Position numbers and translations under genes: made by a program. Under the pieces are notes generated by a model, which saw only the letters and a program-made list of their open reading frames with translations, was not told the DNA's origin and searched no databases. Positions 9,969 through 18,320 of a stretch of 39,145 nucleotides of DNA are shown piece by piece (positions within the stretch are counted from its first letter, which is position 1; every line of letters begins with the position of its first letter). This stretch comes from Capnocytophaga canis (GTDB lineage Bacteria; Bacteroidota; Bacteroidia; Flavobacteriales; Flavobacteriaceae), in assembly GCF_000827555.1 (NCBI RefSeq), contig NZ_CDOI01000149.1:1-39145 (forward strand), given 5' to 3'.

Positions 9969-9986
9969 TGTTCGTTAATGTATCTA

Positions 9987-12719
9987 ATGATGAGGTTTAT
10001 ATATCCATTTTTATTTTTGATTCTGTTTGCCTGCCAAAATGAGAAAGCACCCCAATACATTGTTGGAGTTTCACAGTGCAGTGACGACTTGTGGCGCGAG
10101 GCGATGAATGAGGAAATTAAACGTGAAATAGCTTTCTATCCACAGACACAAGTCATTATAAAAAGCACAAAGGATAATACTCAACAACAATTACAAGATA
10201 TTGAGGAATTTATAAATCAAAAAGTAGACTTACTTATTATTGCTCCAAATGAAGCAGAGGCTCTTACTTCTGTTGTTCAAAAGGCACATCTACAAGGCAT
10301 CCCCATAATCTTAGTTGATAGAAAAGTTAAAACTGACAATTACACGGCTTACATCGGAGCAGATAATTACCAAATTGGGAAAGAAGCAGGGTTATATGCC
10401 GCATCGGTGCTCGGTGGCAAGGGAAATGTCGTTGAAATACGTGGTTGGAAAGGTTCTACCCCTGATACAGAACGCCACCAAGGCTTTGTAGATGCTCTTC
10501 GCAATACACCCGAAATAAAAATCATTGCGGAAGTATATGGAAATTTCTTGAAAGATGATGCTAGGAGTCAAATGATTTCTATCTATCACGAACACGAAAC
10601 CATCGACTTAATTTTCGCTCTAAACGATCGAATGGCTTCGGGTGCGTATGAGGCTTCATTGTTATTTAGTGGAAGAAAACCTTTCATCATTGGAGTAGAT
10701 GCCTTACAGAACGAGGGTGTTCAAAACATTATCCAAGGAAAGCAAAACGCCTCGTTTTTATACCCAACGGGAGGAGACAAAGTGGTTGAATTAGCGATGA
10801 AAATTTTGCAAAAACGGCCTTTTACCAAAGAAAATACATTACATACGACTGTTGTAGACAAAAGTAATGTGCGTATCTTACAACTTCAAACAGAACAAAT
10901 TACCGAAAAACAAGCTAAAATTGACGCTATTAATCAATCTCTGAACGAAAGTTTAGTAAAATACACCAATCAACGGACACTTTTCTATATTTCAGTCATT
11001 GCCATAGTCTTAGTAATGATATTTTTATTAATTACCATTCGGGCATACCGAACCGAAAACAGAGCTCGACAAATGTTAGCTCTTAAAAACGAAAAAATTC
11101 AAAGGCAGACCGATATTCTTCAAAAACAAAAAGAACAATTAGAGCTTATTACCAAGCAATTAGAAGATACAACACAAGCCAAATTGGTATTTTTTACCAA
11201 TATTTCACACGAATTCAAAACACCTCTGACCTTAATTTTAGCACCCGTAGATTCACTTTTGAAAAACGAACAACTAACTGAAAAACAACGTGAAATGCTA
11301 TTGCTTATCCAAAAAAATAGCCATCGCTTATTGTTTCTCATTTCTGAACTTATCGAATTTCGTAGTTACGAACGCGGAAAAATAAAAATGTGTTTTGTAC
11401 GAGCCGACCTTAAAATATTCTTGGAAGAAATCAACATATTTTTTGAAAATTGGATAAAACAAAAAAATATTGATTTTGTTTTTCGTGCCGAAGCAACTTC
11501 CTTTGAAATTATTTTTGACAAAGAAAAAATGGAAAAAATTTATTTTAACTTGGTTTCCAATGCCTTAAAATTTGTCAACTATAACGGAAAAATAGTTATT
11601 TCTCTTTCGAAAGAAAATGAAGGAGTGTGTTTATCTATTTTCAACACAGGATCTTATATCCCGGAAGATAAATTGACAGACGTCTTTGAACATTTTTACA
11701 AAATAGATCCCAATAGTGAAGGTTCAGGTATTGGTTTGGCTTTAGCACAATCATTGGTGTGGGCTCATAAAGGAACAATTAGTGTGGAAAGTGACCGCAA
11801 TGAAGGAACTACTTTTTCTGTGCATTTACCTAGCCAACATAGCGAAATATCGGAGGATATCTACGAAACGAGTTTTTTACAAACACAAATGAGATTGTTA
11901 GCTCAACCCTCTTCAAATAACGAAGAAAGAATGTGCCTCTCTTCCGAGTCTACGCTGCCTGACAAACCTTTGGTTCTCATTGTGGAAGACAATGAAGATA
12001 TGCGTAAATTTATCTGTCATATTCTTTGTAACGAATTTAATTTGATTGAAGCAGTTAATGGCGAAGAAGGATTTAAAAAAGCCAAAAAATATACACCCGA
12101 TTTAGTTATTAGCGATGTAATGATGCCCCAAAAAGATGGATTTGAACTTTGTCAACTATTGAAAACCAATCTTTCAACCAATCATATTCCTGTGATTTTG
12201 CTTACAGCCTATTCTTTAGATGAGCAGAAACAAATTGGATTTGAAAGCGGTGCTGATGCTTATATCTCCAAACCTTTCAATACGAATTTACTACTTGTTA
12301 GAGTAAGAAAACTCATTGAAAATCGTAAGAAAATACAAGAAATTTTCTCTAGTAAATTACTTGATGTTTCCTCAAAAGAGTCTCTTGGCAAAGTAGAAGA
12401 ACTTTTTATTAACGAATTTAAAACATATGTTCAAAGACAAATTGCCAACCCCGATTTGAATATTGATGAAATGGCAGAAGCTCTTGGACTCTCTCGCTCA
12501 CAACTCTATCGAAAAATAAAATCATTGACCAATTATTCACCTAATGAACTTATCCGAATCATTCGAGTACAACAAGGCAAACAACTACTAATGCAAAAAA
12601 CCAAAACTATTTCAGAAATTGCTTATGAAATAGGATTTTCATCACCTTCCTACTTCGCTAAATGTTTTAAAGATTTATACAATGAAAGCCCAACAGAATT
12701 TGTAGAGAAGTTGAAATAG
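9987..12719 (+). CDS. Hybrid two-component sensor/regulator (HTCS) of the fructan locus
   Basis: A single-chain sensor kinase and transcription factor of 910 residues. From the ATG at 9987 a signal or lipobox-like segment ends in LFAC16. A periplasmic LacI/ribose-binding-type domain spans about 22-300. A membrane helix at 332-351 and a coiled linker lead to HisKA with phospho-acceptor His408 in TNISHEF. The HATPase domain (about 505-620) has the N-box Asn525 and a GSGIG G2 box. A receiver domain (about 660-775) has Asp710 and Lys762, and an AraC-type DNA-binding domain fills about 805-910. The G1 box reads FNTGSYIP rather than the usual DTGxGI. The periplasmic domain type matches that of BT1754, the fructose-sensing regulator of B. 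thetaiotaomicron, so periplasmic fructose is the expected signal and the divergent susC operon the expected target; both are inference. Confidence 0.92.
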   Translation: MMRFIYPFLFLILFACQNEKAPQYIVGVSQCSDDLWREAMNEEIKREIAFYPQTQVIIKSTKDNTQQQLQDIEEFINQKVDLLIIAPNEAEALTSVVQKAHLQGIPIILVDRKVKTDNYTAYIGADNYQIGKEAGLYAASVLGGKGNVVEIRGWKGSTPDTERHQGFVDALRNTPEIKIIAEVYGNFLKDDARSQMISIYHEHETIDLIFALNDRMASGAYEASLLFSGRKPFIIGVDALQNEGVQNIIQGKQNASFLYPTGGDKVVELAMKILQKRPFTKENTLHTTVVDKSNVRILQLQTEQITEKQAKIDAINQSLNESLVKYTNQRTLFYISVIAIVLVMIFLLITIRAYRTENRARQMLALKNEKIQRQTDILQKQKEQLELITKQLEDTTQAKLVFFTNISHEFKTPLTLILAPVDSLLKNEQLTEKQREMLLLIQKNSHRLLFLISELIEFRSYERGKIKMCFVRADLKIFLEEINIFFENWIKQKNIDFVFRAEATSFEIIFDKEKMEKIYFNLVSNALKFVNYNGKIVISLSKENEGVCLSIFNTGSYIPEDKLTDVFEHFYKIDPNSEGSGIGLALAQSLVWAHKGTISVESDRNEGTTFSVHLPSQHSEISEDIYETSFLQTQMRLLAQPSSNNEERMCLSSESTLPDKPLVLIVEDNEDMRKFICHILCNEFNLIEAVNGEEGFKKAKKYTPDLVISDVMMPQKDGFELCQLLKTNLSTNHIPVILLTAYSLDEQKQIGFESGADAYISKPFNTNLLLVRVRKLIENRKKIQEIFSSKLLDVSSKESLGKVEELFINEFKTYVQRQIANPDLNIDEMAEALGLSRSQLYRKIKSLTNYSPNELIRIIRVQQGKQLLMQKTKTISEIAYEIGFSSPSYFAKCFKDLYNESPTEFVEKLK

Positions 12720-12727
12720 AATAATAT

Positions 12728-12917
12728 GAAAAACCACGACTTTGGAGGGGTTTTCAGCTCCCTGCAAGGGCAAGTGGTTTTGAGATGCGGAAAATATTTT
12801 CCGCATCTCAAAACACAACTTGCTCTGTTCGGGTGAACAGAAAATACTCCCTATCGGTCGCACTAAAGTCAGCTTTGAAAAGGAGAGAAAAACCTTCCAA
12901 AATCATTGTCTTTTGTT
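12728..12917. repeat. Large imperfect inverted repeat with a perfect 38-base palindromic core
   Basis: The core at 12777-12814 is a perfect palindrome with 19-base arms that begin GTTTTGAGATGCGG. Around it the symmetry continues imperfectly: GCAAGT at 12770-12775 faces ACTTGC at 12818-12823. The outer part around ACTTTGGAGGGGTTTT (from 12739) resembles, in reverse complement, the stretch around AACCTTCCAAAAT (near 12890-12903). The right arm carries about 50 extra bases. The core sits 60 bases after the regulator stop codon, so it may also end that transcript. The form suggests a miniature mobile element or a decayed insertion. Confidence 0.6.
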
Positions 12918-13230
12918 TTTGTGCAAAACAACCGAATTTCAATCATTTAACAGATATATCATTCCTTGCCTTTGAATGCCTTATAATACCAAAGAATTCC
13001 TTATGTAAATACGTGTGTAATTGTGTATGTTTCTTTGTACGCACATATATATGGATATAGCTATGTAGCTACGTACTTACATATCTACATACAGAAATAT
13101 ACATTTAGACACATACACACATATGTACTCAATTACCTGATTTTGTATGTAGGATTTCCAAAAATGACACGAGAAAACAACATTATTGTTATATAGATAA
13201 TAGGTTATTATTTATAAAATTATATCTTTG
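12918..13230. other. Gap with low-complexity alternating purine-pyrimidine tract and a promoter box
   Basis: Between about 13005 and 13165 the sequence is dominated by short words such as TATGTA, TACGTA, CATATA and ACACAC, with small palindromes such as TAGCTA. No believable gene is present; the open frame across 12785-13060 is composed of repeat and low-complexity sequence. At 13223-13230, TATCTTTG matches the -7 promoter consensus for the ATPase gene, although no -33 TTG lies at the right distance. Confidence 0.5.
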
Positions 13231-13258
13231 CATTTCCGAAATGGTTGTTTCGGAAATG
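13231..13258 (+). promoter_or_regulatory. Perfect inverted repeat between promoter and ATPase start
   Basis: Arms CATTTCCGAAA (13231-13241) and TTTCGGAAATG (13248-13258) pair perfectly over 11 bases around the 6-base loop TGGTTG. The repeat begins directly after the TATCTTTG box and would cover the transcription start and leader. It could be a repressor operator or an RNA hairpin that limits translation of the next gene. Confidence 0.55.
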
Positions 13259-13281
13259 ATTGTTTCTTAAAAAATAAAGAT

Positions 13282-14604
13282 ATGAAATTTTACAATCGGG
13301 AAAAGGAAATTGCAAAACTGCTTTCCATTGCAGAAAAATCAAAGCAAAATGCACAACTTACGGTAGTTACCGGCAGAAGAAGAATTGGAAAAACCCAACT
13401 TTTGTTGCAAACCTATAAAGACACCAATTTTCTGTACTTCTTTGTCGCCAAAAAATCGGAAATGCTACTGTGTGCTGATTTTCAGCAGGAACTGAGTCAA
13501 AAATTAGGTATTCCTATCTTGGGAGAAGTAACTTCATTTTCAGTGCTTTTTGAGTATGTAGTGCGACTCTCACATCAACAAAACATCACCTTGATTATTG
13601 ATGAATTTCAGGAGTTTTTAGCAATCAATCCTTCTATTTACAGCGATTTACAACGCATTTGGGATTTAAACAAGGATAAGGCTCGGTTGAATCTGATTGT
13701 TTCGGGTTCGGTGGTTTCGCTGATGTACAAAATCTTTGAAAATAACAAAGAACCTTTGTTTGGCAGAGCCAGTCACTTTATCAAACTCAAAGCCTTTGAA
13801 ACAGAAGTTTTAAAAGAAGTTTTGTTGGATTTTAATCCGAATTATGAGCCTGATGACCTGTTGGCTCTTTATAGTTTTACGGGGGGTGTAGCCAAATATG
13901 TACAACTTTTTATGGATAACGGTTGGACAACCAAAAGCAAAATGATTGCAGGAATGATTGATGAAAATTCCATTTTTATCTCCGAGGGGAAAAACCTGCT
14001 TGTTGAGGAATTTGGTAAAGAGTACAGCATTTACTTTAGTATTTTGACTGCTATTTCTGAAGGGAAAAATTCTAGAAGTGAAATCGAAAATTTATTAAAA
14101 AAAGAAATTGGAGGTTATCTGACGAAAATGGAACGCGATTTTAATCTGATACGAAAAAATACGCCAATGTTTGCCAAAAGTGAAACCAAAAATGTAAAAT
14201 ACACTTTGGAAGATAATTTTCTAACTTTTTGGTTTCGATTTATTTATAAATACAGTCACATTATTGAAATTGGTGCATATGGGCAACTCATCAAAATCAT
14301 TGAACGCGATTACACCACATTTAGCGGACAAATGCTCGAAAAATTTTTCAAAGCCCGTGCTATTGAATCGGGGCAATATACGCAAATTGGTAACTTTTGG
14401 GACAGAAAAGGCGAAACGGAAATCGATTTCATAGCCGTGAATGACTTGGAAAAGACCGTTGATTTTGCAGAGATAAAACGCAAAAAAGACAATATCAACA
14501 TAGAAATTCTCAAACAAAAAGTATATCAATTACTACAATTACACCCGCAATTAACCAAGTATGAGTATCGTTTTCACGCTTGGAGTTTGGAGGATTTGAA
14601 ATAA
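13282..14604 (+). CDS. AAA ATPase with C-terminal DUF234 (PD-(D/E)xK-like) domain
   Basis: A 440-residue protein of the ATP-binding family that ends in DUF234. The ATG at 13282 is preferred over a TTG at 13228, which overlaps the promoter box. The Walker A sequence GRRRIGKT is at 31-38 and Walker B LIIDEF at 104-109, followed by a helical wing. The C-terminal part (about 305-430) contains EIDF (380-383) and an EIK triad (397-399), the arrangement of the PD-(D/E)xK nuclease fold. Proteins of this family are widespread orphans in Bacteroidetes and archaea; their biological role is not established and a nuclease activity here is unproven. The gene stands alone between an inverted-repeat element and integrase remnants, which suggests it arrived with mobile DNA. 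No antitoxin or partner gene is next to it. Confidence 0.85.
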   Translation: MKFYNREKEIAKLLSIAEKSKQNAQLTVVTGRRRIGKTQLLLQTYKDTNFLYFFVAKKSEMLLCADFQQELSQKLGIPILGEVTSFSVLFEYVVRLSHQQNITLIIDEFQEFLAINPSIYSDLQRIWDLNKDKARLNLIVSGSVVSLMYKIFENNKEPLFGRASHFIKLKAFETEVLKEVLLDFNPNYEPDDLLALYSFTGGVAKYVQLFMDNGWTTKSKMIAGMIDENSIFISEGKNLLVEEFGKEYSIYFSILTAISEGKNSRSEIENLLKKEIGGYLTKMERDFNLIRKNTPMFAKSETKNVKYTLEDNFLTFWFRFIYKYSHIIEIGAYGQLIKIIERDYTTFSGQMLEKFFKARAIESGQYTQIGNFWDRKGETEIDFIAVNDLEKTVDFAEIKRKKDNINIEILKQKVYQLLQLHPQLTKYEYRFHAWSLEDLK

Positions 14605-15320
14605 CCTTCAAAAGCCAAACCCGACCACTGACTTCCGAACTACGTCAAGTGTACTTATTTGATGTGATTTGTTTGTAGCGCCCGAAGGCTTGTTTTGTCA
14701 AGAGCTTTATGCTTGTGCCATTGTTGGTATTGTAGTACCAAAAAAGTTTTTAAAACGTCTCAAAAATCAAAGCGGTATCCCATAACAGGAATGGCATTTT
14801 TGAAATACCAATTGTGATTGACTTAGTAGGTTATCCAATCATATTCTTTGTTTTTGAGTTGCGTTTTGCGAAATGTTTTGTCCATCCTGCTTTTTCCGCT
14901 CTCTATCTCTGAAAATTTTTAATTCGGCAATGAGAAGAAGAGTGAAGTCGTTTCAAAAACCAATAGTAACAAAGTGTTTGTTTATAATTATTGACATTTT
15001 TTTATTCGTATAAAGAGCCGGAATATGCGGTGGTCGTTTCGAGAGCCTAAAAGGTCTGTGTTTAGCAGCTACAAGGTTTTTCAAAAAAATACAACCCCGC
15101 AGGGTGTGGAGATTTTTTTGAAAACCAAAGGCTTGACCTTGTGGTAGCGTTACAAACACAGAAATACCTTTGCTCTCGAGAACGAATACCATTTTTGGCT
15201 CTTTGGGTTTAAAAAAAACAGGAAAAATTTAAGGGAACTTACGTAATCAATGGTTTAATTAAGAAACGAAGTTGCTTTACAATTGCCAAAAAAAAGCTAA
15301 ATAAAACCTAACAAAAAAAT
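14605..15320. other. Gene-free stretch, probable mobile-element scar
   Basis: About 700 bases without a convincing gene. A 79-codon open frame on the minus strand (14953-15192) has the composition of non-coding sequence read by chance and I do not call it. The part from about 15010 to 15210 resembles, by my recollection only, non-coding stretches near conjugative elements of Bacteroidetes. Together with the adjacent integrase it is best read as the remains of an integrated element. Confidence 0.35.
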
Positions 15321-15352
15321 CGATACAGAAATTGTAAACAATTTCTATGTCG
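15321..15352 (-). terminator. Probable intrinsic terminator of the integrase
   Basis: Arms at 15321-15335 and 15338-15352 form a 15-base-pair stem with two G-U-type mismatches around a 2-base gap. On the minus strand the hairpin is followed by ATTTTTTTG, a good T-run, about 55 bases after the integrase stop codon. Confidence 0.6.
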
Positions 15353-15407
15353 GCTGATTGTAAAACTAAAATATTTTGTTCTACCATATGATTTACAATA
15401 AATTACA

Positions 15408-16655
15408 TTATAATGAAGATGTAAATCCTTGTCCTAAGCTATAAAATTTATGGGCTACTTTTTCCAAATCCTTACTGATTTTTTCATTAGTGATTTTAGC
15501 GTAAATCTGTGTGGTTTTTAAATTCTTGTGTCCCATCATTTTACTAACACTTTCCAAAGGAACACCCTCCGTGAGAAATAAAGTTCCAAAAGTATGCCTT
15601 GCCCAATGAAAACTCAAAGATTTTGTTTTATTAATACCTGCCTCTAAACTGATTTTTTTGAGATAACGATTGCAGGTAACATTAGTAGGAACAGGAAACA
15701 CTAAATCATTTTTAGTAATCGACTCGTATTTATCAATGATTTTTTGAGCAATGGGAAGTAGGCGAACATTGGAAGGATTACTAGTTTTTTTTCTACGGGA
15801 AAGAATCCAACGATTGCCATCAAAAAAGGTTTGAATTTGGTTCTTTTTAAGTTGTTTGATGTCAATATATGAAAGTCCCGTAAAACAGCTAAACACGAAC
15901 AAATCACGAACTAACTCAATTGTTTTATTTTTGAAAGACAAATTTAAAAACTGCTCAATCTCTTCTTTGAGTAAAAAACCTTTATCACGTTCCTCAACCA
16001 AAATTTCATAATTAGAAAACGGATTTTTATGAATAATTTCTTTTTCAATGGCAATATCAACCATTTTAAGAATGGGGATTACATACGCTCGTACAGAATT
16101 ATTGGTCAATCCCTTATTAATTCGAAGATAAAAATCAAATTCTTTGATAAAATCCAAGGTTAATTCTCGAAAGTCTATGTCCGTTCTGTGGTATTTATAT
16201 TCAATGAAGTTCGAAAGATGTTCGTAAACGATTTTATACTTGGCAAAGGTTTGTTGGCTACGAACATCTTTTGCAACCATTTTTTAAAAATCGACATTAA
16301 ATTTTCTAAACAATTTTAGAAGAGAATGGTCTGTTGTGCTAATACATAAAAAGCTGTTTTTCAGTTTTTCGGCAGTAGCAAATCCATCCGTTTTCATCAG
16401 ATGGTCGTACTGATTGACCAAACGTATTCTTAACTCTTCCAATTTGCGATTTAATGAAAGAGCTTCTTCACTCTTACCTAAGACTTTGCCGAATTTCAAA
16501 TCCCATTTATTGGGAAAAATTTCGAGCTTAGTACTAAATTGGGCAATTTTACCATCAATGGTAATTCTACCCATAATGGCGACTTTTCCGCTTTTCTTAG
16601 GAGCATTTTTTTTCAGATAGAAAAGCACTTTGAAGGTTGATTTTTTTACTTGCAT
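15408..16655 (-). pseudogene. Tyrosine recombinase (integrase) interrupted by an in-frame stop
   Basis: A site-specific tyrosine integrase of the Bacteroidetes mobile-element type, broken into 123- and 290-codon parts. The N-terminal arm-binding domain (16655 to 16287) ends at a TAA (16284-16286). The codons AAA and ATG follow in the same frame and the core-binding and catalytic domains continue to 15408. So the break is one nonsense codon with no frame change. The total of about 415 codons is the usual family length, and the sequence on both sides of the stop reads as intact family sequence. In the catalytic part HWARHTF, MGHKN and the QIYAKI tyrosine are present. The first catalytic arginine position reads TGLS, as in IntDOT of CTnDOT, so that change alone does not mean inactivity. 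The ATG at 16280 could permit a separate catalytic fragment, but it would lack arm-site binding. Confidence 0.82.
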
Positions 16656-16697
16656 AACTCAACTTTTTAAATTACAAAATTAATTTCTATTGAGTTA
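16655..16697 (-). promoter_or_regulatory. Integrase promoter box within an inverted repeat
   Basis: TAATTTTG on the minus strand (16675-16682) fits the -7 consensus. It is bracketed by TAACTCAA (16655-16662, touching the start codon) and TTGAGTTA (16690-16697), an 8-base perfect inverted repeat. This layout suits autoregulation by the integrase or a repressor, or an accessory recombinase site. Confidence 0.4.
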
Positions 16698-17009
16698 CCA
16701 TACGCTATGAAAACAAGTGCAAAACACTGAAATATAGTCTTTTATTCAAAATATTTAAAATTACCATTAGGTAACGATTTAGAAACCTAACTTTGTTTTT
16801 ACCCGTCAAATTACCCTATGCCTTGCTTTCCAACATTTCTCTGATAAAAAATAAAGTCGCTTATAATCTGTATATTACAGCTTTTTGCTTACCTTTGTCG
16901 CTTAGTTCTTTTCATCTAAGGAAAAGAACAATATATGAAAATAAATAATGAACTCAATAAAACTATTTACAAAACAGTTTAATATTAGAATTCTTTAGTT
17001 TTCTTTTTA
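16698..17009. other. Gap with an apparently orphan promoter and hairpin
   Basis: TACCTTTG at 16890-16897 fits a plus-strand -7 box. It is followed by a hairpin with arms GTTCTTTTC (16905-16913) and GAAAAGAAC (16921-16929). The only plus-strand frame that follows is a 15-codon one (16935-16982), too short to call. The promoter may be left from a deleted gene or may drive a small RNA; otherwise I see nothing here. Confidence 0.35.
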
Positions 17010-17472
17010 TTATGTTTTTCGTATTTGGCTCATCAAACAAACATAGCTTCCTATTATTACGAATATAAAAAACCTTTCCACATCGTCATAACTTATAAAA
17101 TAAGTAGCAGCTAATAAAGAAACAAATCCAAATACACCAAAGGAAATTTTTTGTGCATTTTGTTTTTCGAATGATATTGCAAACAAGGACAAGCAACCCA
17201 TAGAAGGATAGTGTTAATAAATGTTCCCATTGAGGATTTTCACCGATATACCAACCCAATCTGTAGGTATGATCTAAATCTTTTGCGTAGGTGCTATCGT
17301 TTAAACATCTGGGAAACAAAAATTTAACCTTACTTGATTTTGTTAAAATTATGTCGGAGTGTGGAGCCTTATTCCACTTTAACAAATCATAGTAGTAAGA
17401 ATAAACAAAGTCATCACCATAAAAAACATCATTTTTATTGTTTTTAAAACTGATAAGTAATCTTTTTTGACT
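17010..17472 (-). pseudogene. Frameshifted remnant of a small membrane protein
   Basis: Two minus-strand frames fit together as one protein. The upstream frame (open from 17472, no ATG) reads through NKAPHSDIILTKSSK and LGWYIGENPQWEHLLTLSF. At about 17200 the sense passes to the second frame, which reads GCLSLFAISFEKQNAQ and then two hydrophobic segments, ending QIRKT at 17010. Each alone lacks a natural start or end. The product would have been a protein of about 150 residues with a soluble N-terminal part and a C-terminal membrane hairpin. I do not recognise the family. Loss of the start and one frameshift point to decay next to the integrase. Confidence 0.5.
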
Positions 17473-17540
17473 TTAAAAATATTCTGTGAAGTAAAGCTAT
17501 ACCAGTAAATTCCAATTTTCGATTTTTTTCAAAAAATGAA

Positions 17541-17571
17541 TTGTTTTTCTTTTCAAAGTTCCATAACTTTG
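17541..17571 (+). promoter_or_regulatory. Promoter of the LOG-family gene
   Basis: TTG at 17541-17543, a 20-base spacer and TAACTTTG at 17564-17571 match the Bacteroidetes housekeeping consensus exactly. The start codon follows 33 bases later. Confidence 0.75.
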
Positions 17572-17604
17572 CGGATTCAGTAAAAAAAATATCAAATATT
17601 GATT

Positions 17605-18297
17605 ATGAATAAAATAAAACATTCAAAAGTTTGGAACGAAATTAAAACAAACGACTCGTGGTCAATTTTCAAAACGATGGGCGAGTTCGTCAATGGATAT
17701 GAAAAATTAAGTCTTATAGGGCCTTGTATTTCGATTTTTGGATCGGCTCGTACAAAACCTGGTACAAAGTACTACGAACTGACGGTTCGTATTGCTGAAA
17801 AAATTGTCAATGAAGGATATGGTGTCATTACTGGCGGAGGGCCAGGGATTATGGAGGCTGGAAACAAAGGAGCTCATATCGGGAAAGGAGCTTCGGTAGG
17901 GTTAAACATTGATTTGCCATTTGAACAGCACGACAACCCGTATATCGACAGTGATAAAAACCTGAATTTCGACTATTTTTTTGCTCGTAAAGTGATGTTT
18001 GTCAAGTATTCTCAAGCTTTTGTAGTGATGCCGGGTGGATTTGGTACATTGGACGAACTTTTCGAAGCAATAACACTTGTACAAACACACAAAATCGACC
18101 GTATTCCAATCATTTTAGTAGGAACTGAATTCTGGCAAGGGCTAGTAGATTGGATTAAAGTCACTCTTTTGGAGCATTTTGGGAATATCAGCCCTGAGGA
18201 TATAAACCTTTTCCATTTGGTTGATTCCGAAGATGATGTGATTGACGTAATCGAAAAATTTTATAGTAATTCAAATCAATTACGTCCAAACTTTTAA
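17605..18297 (+). CDS. LOG-family nucleotide phosphoribohydrolase
   Basis: A cytoplasmic protein of 230 residues from the ATG at 17605 (a TTG at 17599 is less likely). It carries the two LOG (lysine decarboxylase-like, TIGR00730) signatures: GGGPGIMEAGNKGA starting near 77 and PGGFGTLDE at 143-151, with an Arg-Lys pair at 128-129. In characterised members these residues form the active site that removes the base from nucleoside 5'-monophosphates, including cytokinin nucleotides; in most bacteria the real substrate is unknown. The older name lysine decarboxylase is wrong for this family. It has its own promoter and is followed by a hairpin, then the hexosaminidase gene. Confidence 0.88.
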   Translation: MNKIKHSKVWNEIKTNDSWSIFKTMGEFVNGYEKLSLIGPCISIFGSARTKPGTKYYELTVRIAEKIVNEGYGVITGGGPGIMEAGNKGAHIGKGASVGLNIDLPFEQHDNPYIDSDKNLNFDYFFARKVMFVKYSQAFVVMPGGFGTLDELFEAITLVQTHKIDRIPIILVGTEFWQGLVDWIKVTLLEHFGNISPEDINLFHLVDSEDDVIDVIEKFYSNSNQLRPNF

Positions 18298-18320
18298 GAA
18301 AGTCGAACCTAAACTGAAAT

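Noticed and set aside
9966-9986. TTG start for the hybrid regulator
   Set aside because: The codon lies inside the -7 promoter box, so it would not be transcribed; the ATGs at 9978-9990 are better.
12785-13060. 91-codon plus-strand frame
   Set aside because: It begins inside the palindrome and runs through the repeat and the low-complexity tract; the opposite strand of the palindrome gives the same first residues, so it is not a protein signal.
14953-15192. 79-codon minus-strand frame in the gap before the integrase
   Set aside because: No recognisable domain, no promoter box, and a composition like non-coding sequence read by chance. Kept only as part of the scar description.
15831-15872. 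Integrase inactivation because the first catalytic arginine is missing (TGLS)
   Set aside because: The same replacement is known in the active integrase IntDOT, so only the stop codon counts as damage.
16935-16982. 15-codon frame after an orphan promoter
   Set aside because: Too short and of low complexity; no evidence of translation beyond an ATG.
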